DNA from: Burkholderiales bacterium
Lineage (GTDB): Bacteria; Pseudomonadota; Gammaproteobacteria; Burkholderiales; Burkholderiaceae_F
Direction: 5' to 3'
Assembly (NCBI GenBank): GCA_024641225.1
Contig: JAHEDN010000146.1
Coordinates: 1-6,584 of the forward strand
Length of the DNA: 6,584 bases
Shown: one piece after another, positions 1 through 6,447 of the stretch
Layout of the letters: every line of letters begins with the position of its first letter
Position numbering within the stretch: the stretch's first letter is position 1
Program-made: the position numbers and the translations under genes
The notes under the pieces: generated by a model
What the model saw: only the letters and a program-made list of their open reading frames with translations
The model's database searches: none
What the model was told of the DNA's origin: nothing

Positions 1-403
1 CGGGCCCGTCGCGCTGGATGCCGTCGGCCTGCCAGGGCAGGTCCGGCACCAAGAGCAGCGTCGCGTGATACGCCGAATGGTGGACGATCGCCTGCTCGTG
101 CAGCGAAACATCCGCGAACAGCAATTCGCTGTAGGCGGCGGTGACCAATGGCGCCGAATCGGCCAGCACCCAGCCGAGCCGCTGCGCCTGCGCGCGCGCC
201 ATCGCCTCATCCTCGCGCAGGCGCTGCTCGGCGATGATCTGCGCCTGCTCCTGCGGCGTCGGCGTGCGCCCCGCAATCTCGCAGAATTCGCGCAGATACT
301 CCGGAATCCAAAGGCCAGGCAGGGTCCGGGCAAGAAGTTGCGCGAGCTCGGTCTTGCCGACGCACTCGGCGCCGACGACTGCGATCCGCCGGACGGCGGT
401 CAT
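1..403 (-). CDS. NadR-type ribosylnicotinamide kinase (AAA-family P-loop ATPase), 3' end outside window
   Basis: The visible 134 residues match the kinase domain of NadR, which phosphorylates nicotinamide riboside to NMN in the cytoplasm and so traps what PnuC imports. Visible motifs: a Walker A loop GAECVGKT at residues 11-18; WIPEYLREF near 32-40, matching the family's PEYAREY region; ADSAPLVTAAYSE at 81-93, matching the 'DT-PL-T--YS' segment; and PDLPWQADG at 120-128 followed by RDGP, the lid region. The P-loop lies only 10 residues from the start, so the HTH and NMN adenylyltransferase domains of E. coli NadR are absent and this is a stand-alone kinase. The start ATG (403-401) overlaps the pnuC stop in an ATGA, indicating translational coupling. 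The C-terminus lies beyond base 1. Annotation pipelines may label it only 'AAA family ATPase'. The substrate is inferred from family and neighbour. Confidence 0.88.
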   Translation of the reverse strand, partial: MTAVRRIAVVGAECVGKTELAQLLARTLPGLWIPEYLREFCEIAGRTPTPQEQAQIIAEQRLREDEAMARAQAQRLGWVLADSAPLVTAAYSELLFADVSLHEQAIVHHSAYHATLLLVPDLPWQADGIQRDGP

Positions 404-1005
404 GGCGCGATCCTGCCCCAACGCCGCCAGCCCGAGACCGCGAGCGCGCCGAAGATCACATAGAGCAGCGCCGTCAGCCACAGCGACTTGGTGCCGTACA
501 GGACGACGCTGACCGCATTGACGATCAGCCACACGGGCCAGTTCTCGACGAACTTCAGCGCCAGCAGGACCTGGCCGATGAAACTGCCCGCGGTCGGAAA
601 CGCGTTGAAGTACGGCACGTCCGTATCGGTGAAGTGCGCCAGCAACGCCCCGAGCAGCGGCCAAGCCGCCAGCCACAGCAAAGCCACGGCAAACACGCGG
701 CGGCGGCCGAGACGGGTGATCTGCAGCGGCGCGACCCCGCCCCGCGCATCGGCGCGGCGGCCGAACAGCCACTGGTACCAGCCCCAGATGGAGGAGACGA
801 CGAAGAAGGACTGCACCGCCACGTCGCCGTAAAGGCGGCTAGCAAAGAAGAGCCACGCGTACAACAGGCTCGCGGCGATCGCCAGCGGCCAGGCCCAGTG
901 AATCTCCAGCACGTTGCAGATCACGCAGCCAAGCGCCAGCGCGAAGGCAACCACCTCCAGCCAGGTGACCCCGGCTCCGAACAGCGTGAAGGCGATTTCG
1001 AGCAT
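400..1005 (-). CDS. pnuC: PnuC nicotinamide riboside transporter
   Basis: A 201-residue inner-membrane protein of typical PnuC length, with about seven hydrophobic helices (roughly 14-31, 39-56, 62-80, 104-124, 138-152, 156-171 and 173-192). Family signatures visible are WAWPLAI near 37-43, SIWGWYQWL at 72-80, and the highly conserved block FVENWPVWLIVN at 152-163 followed by a VLYGTK turn. PnuC proteins carry nicotinamide riboside by facilitated diffusion; net uptake depends on phosphorylation inside the cell, which the overlapping NadR-type kinase gene downstream would supply. Related PnuT and PnuX proteins move thiamine or riboflavin, but the kinase partner argues for nicotinamide riboside. 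The ATG at 1005 lies 52 bases from a divergent gene and has no clear Shine-Dalgarno sequence. I see no room for a riboswitch upstream. Confidence 0.93.
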   Translation of the reverse strand: MLEIAFTLFGAGVTWLEVVAFALALGCVICNVLEIHWAWPLAIAASLLYAWLFFASRLYGDVAVQSFFVVSSIWGWYQWLFGRRADARGGVAPLQITRLGRRRVFAVALLWLAAWPLLGALLAHFTDTDVPYFNAFPTAGSFIGQVLLALKFVENWPVWLIVNAVSVVLYGTKSLWLTALLYVIFGALAVSGWRRWGRIAP

Positions 1006-1057
1006 CGGGCGCGACTGTACGCGACGGACTGCCGCTGCGCTGCCCGATAATCACTGC
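1006..1057 (+). promoter_or_regulatory. Divergent pnuC/hisN intergenic region with possible -10 box
   Basis: This 52-base gap must hold, or overlap, the promoters of both divergent genes. On the plus strand GATAAT at 1046-1051 resembles a sigma-70 -10 element, and a transcript from it would begin near the A of the ATG at 1058. I find no convincing -35 hexamer at 16-18 bases spacing and no Shine-Dalgarno sequence before either start. On the minus strand TACAGT, reading from about 1020 down to 1015, is a weaker -10 candidate for pnuC. The promoter call is inference from short matches only. Confidence 0.3.
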
Positions 1058-1933
1058 ATGAACAGGTTCCCCGCACGCAGTGAAGTGTCGCCACCGGCCC
1101 GCTACAGCGCGCCGATCACCCTGGCCGAGCGCCGCGAACTGATCCCTTTCATGCACGTGCTGATCGGCACCGCCTTCGCGGCGATCCGGCCGCTGTTCCT
1201 GCGCGGCGTGGCAGTCAGCGCCAAGTCCGATGCGACCCCGGTGACGGCGGCCGACCGCGGCGCCGAAGCCGCCATGCGGCGCGAGATCGAGCGCTGCTAC
1301 CCGAAGCACGGCATCGTCGGCGAGGAGTACGGCGAGAAGGAAGGCCGGACGTATCGGTGGATCCTTGATCCCATCGACGGCACGAAAGCCTTCATCAGCA
1401 ACTGCTTCCTTTTCGGCACACTGATCGCACTGGAGCGCGACGACGGCGGCGGCTTCGCCCCGATCCTCGGTGCCATCGCGCATCCTTCTGCTGGCGTAGC
1501 GCTGATCGGCCATCGCGGCGAAACTCGGCTTTACGCGGCCGACGGCAGCAAGCGTCCGGTTCGAGTGCGTGGCTGTGAGCGAATCGAAGATGCGACGGTG
1601 CTAGCCACTACGCACTGGCAGACCGGCGAGCAGCCGGGCGGCCAGGGCATTGCGGCACTGGTTCGACGCGCGCGCCTGTACCGGACGTGGGGCGATTGTT
1701 TCGGCTACTTTGCGCTCGCCACTGGCGGCGCCGACGTGATGCTCGACCCGGCGCTGGCCTACTGGGATGTCGCCGCCATCGTTCCGGTCGTCGAAGGCGC
1801 CGGGGGACGTGTCAGCAGCTGGTCGGGCGGCAACCCGCTCGCAGAACCGTCGCTCGTTGCAACAGCGGGACCGCTGCATGACGAAGTGCTCCGGCAACTG
1901 CGGATGCCGAACGCGCGTATCGGCTCCGGCTAG
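1058..1933 (+). CDS. hisN: Inositol monophosphatase-family phosphatase, HisN-type histidinol-phosphatase
   Basis: A 291-residue soluble enzyme of the metal-dependent inositol monophosphatase fold. Motifs in order: KSDATPVTAAD at 56-66; GEEYG at 88-92, with the metal-binding glutamate; WILDPIDGTKAFI at 101-113, with the metal-ligand aspartates D104 and D107; and the C-terminal WD at 236-237 in YWDVAA, the third metal site. The segment RTWGDCFGYFALATGGADVM (209-228) and the 'GT-AFIS----GTLIAL' spacing are typical of the HisN branch, which hydrolyses L-histidinol phosphate in histidine synthesis. Other family members act on inositol phosphate, PAP or fructose bisphosphate, so the substrate is inferred. 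The open frame extends upstream to 914, but that part is antisense to pnuC and non-conserved, so I chose the ATG at 1058; a GTG at 1085 is an in-frame alternative. No other his gene is in the window. Confidence 0.85.
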   Translation: MNRFPARSEVSPPARYSAPITLAERRELIPFMHVLIGTAFAAIRPLFLRGVAVSAKSDATPVTAADRGAEAAMRREIERCYPKHGIVGEEYGEKEGRTYRWILDPIDGTKAFISNCFLFGTLIALERDDGGGFAPILGAIAHPSAGVALIGHRGETRLYAADGSKRPVRVRGCERIEDATVLATTHWQTGEQPGGQGIAALVRRARLYRTWGDCFGYFALATGGADVMLDPALAYWDVAAIVPVVEGAGGRVSSWSGGNPLAEPSLVATAGPLHDEVLRQLRMPNARIGSG

Positions 1934-1945
1934 CGGAATCACCGC

Positions 1946-1970
1946 AACGGCGGAGGACGTCGTCGCCGTT
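1946..1970. terminator. Hairpin between convergent genes, possible bidirectional terminator
   Basis: AACGGCG at 1946-1952 pairs perfectly with CGCCGTT at 1964-1970, giving a 7-bp stem with an 11-base loop. It lies between the hisN stop (1933) and the stop of the opposing zinc-ribbon gene (1970), where a shared terminator would be expected. No T-tract follows on either strand, so intrinsic termination is doubtful. A smaller inverted repeat, GCGG-AATCA-CCGC, occupies 1933-1945. Confidence 0.3.
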
Positions 1971-2389
1971 CAGCCCAACCGCCATTGCTCCCCGCAGCGT
2001 CGGCAGCGCACGCGCAGCCGGTGAGGACGGCCCGCTTCCGGCGGATCGCCGCCGCCGATCTCCTCCGCAGCAAGAACGTCGAACCTGCCCCATGCCTGGC
2101 AGCAAGGGCAGCCCGCTGACTCGGCGAACAGTTCGGCGCGTACGAGCAGGACGCAGAAACGCTGCCAGGCCACCCACATCAGCGTCCCCGCCGCCGCGGC
2201 AACGGCCACCACAGCGACGTAGTAAACAGTCGAGCCGCGCAGTTCGTCCATCGCTTCGAAGCCCGCAAGCAGCAGTATTGGCGACAGGAATGCTGTCACC
2301 AGATAGGCGTGGTTTTCGATGAGTTGCCGCTCGAACCAGTGATGGAAGCCGCGCCGGCAGATCTCATCGCCGATCCCGGAACCGTTCAT
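1970..2389 (-). CDS. Small membrane protein with two helices and a C-terminal zinc ribbon, function unknown
   Basis: A 139-residue protein that I cannot assign to a named family. Residues 1-27 are polar (CRRGFHHWFERQLIE). Two hydrophobic stretches follow at about 28-46 and 54-76, predicting a helical hairpin in the membrane with both ends on the same side. The C-terminal soluble part carries two CxxC pairs, C94-x2-C97 (in GCPCCQAWG) and C129-x2-C132 (in VRCRRCGEQW), 31 residues apart, which is the layout of a treble-cysteine zinc ribbon. The gene follows the multi-PAS kinase on the same strand after a 66-base gap and in the same reading frame, so co-transcription is plausible. The Shine-Dalgarno sequence is weak: a GGA lies about 13 bases upstream. 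The organised Cys pairs and helices argue that this is real coding sequence. A role in redox or metal sensing would be speculation. Confidence 0.75.
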   Translation of the reverse strand: MNGSGIGDEICRRGFHHWFERQLIENHAYLVTAFLSPILLLAGFEAMDELRGSTVYYVAVVAVAAAAGTLMWVAWQRFCVLLVRAELFAESAGCPCCQAWGRFDVLAAEEIGGGDPPEAGRPHRLRVRCRRCGEQWRLG

Positions 2390-2455
2390 GCCCAGCCGGT
2401 GTCCAGCGCCAAAAGGGATCTGCCGGCGATCGCTTGCTGCGACGATGCGCCTTGC

Positions 2456-5400
2456 TCAGCGAGGTTCGGCAATTCGCTGCCGCTCACCAGCCGATTCATG
2501 CGCTTCGATCAGCGGCGCAGCCGCGAGGCGAATCGCCGGTAGCGTCAGTTCGAGCCGGGTGATCACGAGCGGGCCGAGCTGCTCGATGCGCAGCCGCGCG
2601 CCGCGGTGCGGCAGCAGCGATTTGGCCAGGCCAAGGCCGCTCACTGTCGAGCCGACGCGGGCGAGATCGAAGTCCTCCTTGAGCCGACCGGGCTGCTCGA
2701 TGCGTAGCTCGACGCGCTCGCCGAGCGCGGCGAGCCGGGCGACGACGCGCTGATCGGTCCTGCCGCGATGCTTGATGGCGTTGCTCCCGAGTTCACTGAT
2801 CACCAGCGCCATCGGAACCGCTTCCTTGTCCGTCACCCGCCACCGGGCAAGCACCGGCGCCGGCGGCTCGACCTGCACGATCGCGTTGTACATGCCGGCG
2901 AGGTCGGAGAAAACACCCTGAACAAGGACTGTCAGCGGTACGCCGCCATCGGATGGCTGTATGCCGTGCACGAGCCCGATCGCCTGGATCTGCGCCGCCG
3001 CGTCGATCAGCGGCTCGGCCAGCTCCGGACGCGCATAGGCCTGCTGCTGCAGGAGGGACGCGACGCCACGCAGGTTCTTCTTAAGCCGCTGCCGCACGTC
3101 GTGGATGACGAGTTCGTGCCGCTTGAGCGCCGCAGCCAGGCGCTGATCCTGCACCGCCTCGCGCTCGGTTGCATCCTCGGCCATGCCGAAGACGCGCAGA
3201 CCGCCTGCCGGCGTGCGCGCCGGAGTGAAGCGCACCGCGATGCTGCGCGGGCCGCGGGTCGGGTGATCGATCCGCACGGTCATCTCGGTGCGGCGCAGCC
3301 GCGCCAGCCGCGCCAGCACGAGCGGCAGGCGGCGCACCAGCGCCGGCCGTTCCTGCGGCTGGACGCACTCCAGCGCCAGGCGCGGGTCTGCCTGCAGCTG
3401 CACGGCGGTGATGCCGAGCAGCGCCTCGCAGCGCGGGCTGGCATAGATCAGCGTGGTCAGGCTGCTGTCGGCGATGAAGACAAAGGCATCGATATGCTCG
3501 GCGAGTTCGCGGAAGCGCGCTTCCGTGTCCTGAAGGGCCGCTTCGGTCCAGGCGGCGTCCGACAGGTCATCGACGATGGACATCAGGTAACGCGGGCCGT
3601 GCGGGCCGGCTCCGCTCTCGTCCTCGAATACCGGCAGCACGCGGCGGTGCACGGTCAGCGGGCGGCCGTCGATCGTCTGGCTTGGCGTGCGCGGCTGTTC
3701 GATGATCTGCCCCGATTCGAGCGCCTGCGCATCGAGCGCCGCAAGTTCATCGGCCGGCGCCTGCGGATACAGCTGATGCCAGGTGCGGCCGATCACCGAT
3801 TCTCGCGGGCGACCGAGCAGCGCCTCGCCGGCGCGGTTGATGCTGATGAAGCGGCCGTCGCGCGCATCGCGCACGGCGACCATGACCGGCAGGGTCTCGA
3901 CCACCAGGTCGAGATAGTTGCGCATCTGCTGGACTTCCTGCTCGGAACGCTTGCGGGCATCGATGTTCAGCACGGTGACGATCTGACCGGCGTCCGGCCG
4001 CTGTGCGTCGGTCGGCCGCATCGAAACCAGGGCCCAGAACTGCGCGCCGTCGGCGCCACGCATGCGGACCTCGGCGGGCGGTTCGCTGGCGCCCGCGCCG
4101 GCGTCGAGCCACCCTGGCAGAGGATCATCGGCGGACGTTGCCAGCAGTTCGTTGAAGGCCAGGCCGACCGGCCCCTCGTCGCCACCGAACATGGTCACCG
4201 CCTGCGCATTGCACCGAATGACTCGGCTGTCAGCGAGGTGCAACAAGGCCACTTCGGTCGAGTCGAAAACCAGGTTCAGTTCGAGCAGCGAGCGGGATAG
4301 GGCCTCGCGCCCGTCGCGCTGCGCAGTGACGTCCAGGAACGTGTAAATCGCATCGGTCGCGCCGACGGCACCGGGCCCGGCCTGCACGGCGCGTGCCTGG
4401 ACCAGACACCAGACAGGCCGGCCGGAGGCGGTCAACAGCATCGTTTCGGCGCTGCTCGTGCGCTCGGTGGAGACTTCCGGCAACGGCCCCGGCGCCGGCA
4501 CGCACGAACCGGTCGCCTCGGTAAGCCGAGCCAGCGGCATGCCACTGACCGCCTGCTCGGCGAAACCGAACAGACGCGCGAACTCGCCGTTGGCGCGCAC
4601 CACGACGCCGCCGCGCACCTGAGCGACGGCCGTGGCCATCGTTTCGAGCAGCGTTCGCTGCTGTCCAACTGCGGCCTCGAGCTGCAGGGCCGCTCGCTTG
4701 CGTTCGGTGTGGTTCTCCAGCACCAGTAGGAGGCGACGCCCGGCGCCGGCACGCCAACCCCGCACAACAAGCCGCGCCCACAGTTCCGATCCATCGGCAT
4801 GAACGACGCGCACGTCGGCGTCGTTCTGCGGCAGCGCCTCGGCCGCCAGCTCGCGTCGCAATCGCCCGGCTGCCGCGTGATCCTCGACGTGAAGCAGGGC
4901 CGGGGCCTCGGCCCCGACGAGGTCGATCAGTGCGCGATCCAGCAGGCGGCCCGCGGCGTGATTGGCCTGCAGCACGCGCAGATTCTCGTCGAGCAGCAGC
5001 AGCGCCACCGGACTCTCGTCGAACAGCGAGCGGAACCGCTCGGCGCTTTCGAGCAGCGCTGCTTCGGTGCGCTTGCGCTCGCCTATGTCTCGCGCCAGCA
5101 GCAACACCGATTCGCGCTGCCCGCTTTCTGAGCGCTGCGCGATGACCTCGACTGACAGCATCGCGCCTGGCCGCAGGCGGCAGGCGTAGCGCGTTTCCCG
5201 ACGCTCGGCGCCGTGCAGTCGTAGCCGCTCGATCAACCTGGGCATCTCGCCAGGGGGGAGTTCGCTGTCGATCTGCGCCAGCGACGTGACACCGAAGTCG
5301 GCGCGCGTGAGTCCCAGCTGGTTTACGGCCGTTGCGTTGGCGTCGATCAGGACACCGTCGACTCCGACCTCGAGGACCAGTTCGCCGGCCTGCTCGAGAG

Positions 5401-6274
5401 CGCCGCGCAGCGCCGACAGTGAGGTTGCGGCCTGCTGCGCCGGTTCGATCCGTTCGACGAGGACAAATACGCCGTCAAAGGCACCGCGCGTGTCGAAAAT
5501 CGGCGTTCGCCGCTCGCGAATCCAGGGTCGGCTCCCGGCGGGCAGCGCGTACTCGTGCTGCTCGGTGCCGCGCGTTGCGCCGTCTCGCATTCGCTCGAAC
5601 GAAGCCATGACTTGCGGCAATGCGGACAGGTCGAAGACCTCGTCGGGCCGGCGGCCGAGGGCCTGCTCGGCGCCCACGCCGGTCATTTCCTCAAGGAAGC
5701 CGTTGATGTGCTTCAGCCGCAGTTCTCGGTCGAGCAGCGCGATGCCGACGTTGTCCGCGGCAAGGATCGCCTCGGCGAGCGCATCGGCGCCGCGCGAAGC
5801 CCGCACGGCGCCCCGTGCGAAGGTCACGTCGCGCAGCAGCGCAGTGACGTGCGGCGCACGATCGTCACGCTCCAGCAGCAGCCGCACGTCGAAGTGGCGT
5901 CGGCCGAGCGGGTGTTCGAAACTGAACTTGAACCAGCGCTCTTCTTCCGTCTGCAGCAGTTCGTGCAGCTGCCCGTTCCACAGACTCGCGTAGGCAGCGA
6001 GCCCCTCGATGTCCTCGAACCGTCGGCCGAGCAGGCTGCGGCGGGCCAGGAGCATGGCGCGTTCGAAGGCCGGATTTACGTAGACGATGCGCGCCGCGGC
6101 ATCGAAACGCAGCAACGCATCCGGCAGCGCATCAAAGAGGCTGGCCGGAGGCAACGACGCTATCGCGCTGGGCGACGGCAGGTCGGAAGCGTCCAAGGAA
6201 CGGGGGGCGGTCGGCGCGCCGGGATTGGGCGTGATCAGCAGAATACCCCAGCCATCCCAAGAATGCGGGGTCAC
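2456..6274 (-). CDS. Soluble multi-PAS sensor histidine kinase-like protein (about 8 PAS, HisKA_2-like, HATPase) with degenerate H-box
   Basis: Numbering is from the GTG at 6274 (1272 residues). About eight PAS domains lie in tandem at roughly 42-150, 163-276, 286-401, 406-524, 531-654, 659-776, 781-913 and 914-1038. Many are joined by signalling helices with the usual D-[IV]-[TG]/ERKR pattern, for example ARDIGERKRTEAAL and LDVTAQRDGREAL. No membrane segment, signal peptide, GAF, GGDEF, EAL or receiver domain is visible, so it should be cytosolic. A HisKA_2-like region (about 1052-1126) reads IHDVRQRLKKNLRGVASLL: the family's HH before R-x-K-N-N is R1061-Q1062. The HATPase domain (about 1141-1250) keeps the N-box ELGSNAIKH (N1165) and the G2 box SGLGLAKSLLP, but the G1 box reads EQPG with Gln at 1194. 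The start is uncertain. No ATG occurs until inside PAS1; the frame is open to a TTG at 6346, but that part is Cys-rich and contains an inverted repeat. GTG 6274 or TTG 6196 are alternatives. No cofactor signature such as a LOV cysteine motif is seen, so the signal is unknown. Confidence 0.88.
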   Translation of the reverse strand: MTPHSWDGWGILLITPNPGAPTAPRSLDASDLPSPSAIASLPPASLFDALPDALLRFDAAARIVYVNPAFERAMLLARRSLLGRRFEDIEGLAAYASLWNGQLHELLQTEEERWFKFSFEHPLGRRHFDVRLLLERDDRAPHVTALLRDVTFARGAVRASRGADALAEAILAADNVGIALLDRELRLKHINGFLEEMTGVGAEQALGRRPDEVFDLSALPQVMASFERMRDGATRGTEQHEYALPAGSRPWIRERRTPIFDTRGAFDGVFVLVERIEPAQQAATSLSALRGALEQAGELVLEVGVDGVLIDANATAVNQLGLTRADFGVTSLAQIDSELPPGEMPRLIERLRLHGAERRETRYACRLRPGAMLSVEVIAQRSESGQRESVLLLARDIGERKRTEAALLESAERFRSLFDESPVALLLLDENLRVLQANHAAGRLLDRALIDLVGAEAPALLHVEDHAAAGRLRRELAAEALPQNDADVRVVHADGSELWARLVVRGWRAGAGRRLLLVLENHTERKRAALQLEAAVGQQRTLLETMATAVAQVRGGVVVRANGEFARLFGFAEQAVSGMPLARLTEATGSCVPAPGPLPEVSTERTSSAETMLLTASGRPVWCLVQARAVQAGPGAVGATDAIYTFLDVTAQRDGREALSRSLLELNLVFDSTEVALLHLADSRVIRCNAQAVTMFGGDEGPVGLAFNELLATSADDPLPGWLDAGAGASEPPAEVRMRGADGAQFWALVSMRPTDAQRPDAGQIVTVLNIDARKRSEQEVQQMRNYLDLVVETLPVMVAVRDARDGRFISINRAGEALLGRPRESVIGRTWHQLYPQAPADELAALDAQALESGQIIEQPRTPSQTIDGRPLTVHRRVLPVFEDESGAGPHGPRYLMSIVDDLSDAAWTEAALQDTEARFRELAEHIDAFVFIADSSLTTLIYASPRCEALLGITAVQLQADPRLALECVQPQERPALVRRLPLVLARLARLRRTEMTVRIDHPTRGPRSIAVRFTPARTPAGGLRVFGMAEDATEREAVQDQRLAAALKRHELVIHDVRQRLKKNLRGVASLLQQQAYARPELAEPLIDAAAQIQAIGLVHGIQPSDGGVPLTVLVQGVFSDLAGMYNAIVQVEPPAPVLARWRVTDKEAVPMALVISELGSNAIKHRGRTDQRVVARLAALGERVELRIEQPGRLKEDFDLARVGSTVSGLGLAKSLLPHRGARLRIEQLGPLVITRLELTLPAIRLAAAPLIEAHESAGERQRIAEPR

Positions 6275-6306
6275 GGACGGAAGGTACTCGAATCCGCTCC
6301 GCCGAA

Positions 6307-6331
6307 GGCTGCCGGACCGACCAAGGCAGCC
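6307..6331. repeat. 7-bp inverted repeat upstream of the multi-PAS gene
   Basis: GGCTGCC at 6307-6313 and GGCAGCC at 6325-6331 are perfect reverse complements around an 11-base loop. The hairpin lies 32 bases before the proposed GTG start of the PAS kinase gene and 116 bases past the ssb stop. On the minus strand only TT follows, so it is a poor intrinsic terminator; a leader-RNA structure or a dyad operator is equally possible. If translation began at the TTG at 6346, the repeat would lie inside the coding region. Confidence 0.35.
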
Positions 6332-6408
6332 GGCCGAACACGCCAACCAGCGCCGGACGCCACGTACCGCAGCCCGCGCCGAACGGCGGCCGAGTCACCC
6401 CACAGCAC

Positions 6409-6436
6409 GCCATCGCCCCCGGGCTTCGCCCATGGC
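6409..6436. terminator. Nested inverted repeat just after ssb, candidate terminator
   Basis: GCCAT at 6409-6413 pairs with ATGGC at 6432-6436. Inside it, GGGC at 6421-6424 pairs with GCCC at 6428-6431 around a three-base loop. The structure begins 11 bases beyond the ssb stop codon in the direction of ssb transcription, the usual place for a terminator. There is no T-rich tail on the minus strand, so read-through into the PAS kinase gene cannot be excluded. Confidence 0.3.
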
Positions 6437-6447
6437 CGATGGTCAGC

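Noticed and set aside
65..512. Plus-strand open frames of 123-132 codons at the left end
   Set aside because: They are antisense to the NadR-type kinase, whose Walker A and lid motifs are convincing on the minus strand.
914..1057. Extending the HisN-type protein upstream to the ATG at 914
   Set aside because: The added 48 residues are antisense to the N-terminus of pnuC and unlike the start of the phosphatase family.
839..1513. A 224-codon minus-strand frame opposite the start of the HisN-type gene and overlapping pnuC in another frame
   Set aside because: It overlaps two genes with clear family motifs and has no domain of its own.
2768..4300. A 510-codon open frame on the plus strand, antisense to the PAS kinase
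   Set aside because: It is rich in Arg, His and Gln with no recognisable domain, and lies entirely opposite a well-supported coding region. Long antisense frames are expected in GC-rich genes with strong third-position GC bias.
6275..6346. Extending the PAS kinase to the TTG at 6346
   Set aside because: The extra 24 residues are Cys/Gly/Ser/Arg-rich, the codons look less biased than the body of the gene, an inverted repeat lies within, and there is no ribosome site. It cannot be fully excluded.
6347..6447. A sigma-54-like or sigma-70 promoter for the PAS kinase
   Set aside because: I looked for GG-N10-GC and -35/-10 pairs on the minus strand; only partial matches with wrong spacing were found, not above what GC-rich sequence gives by chance.
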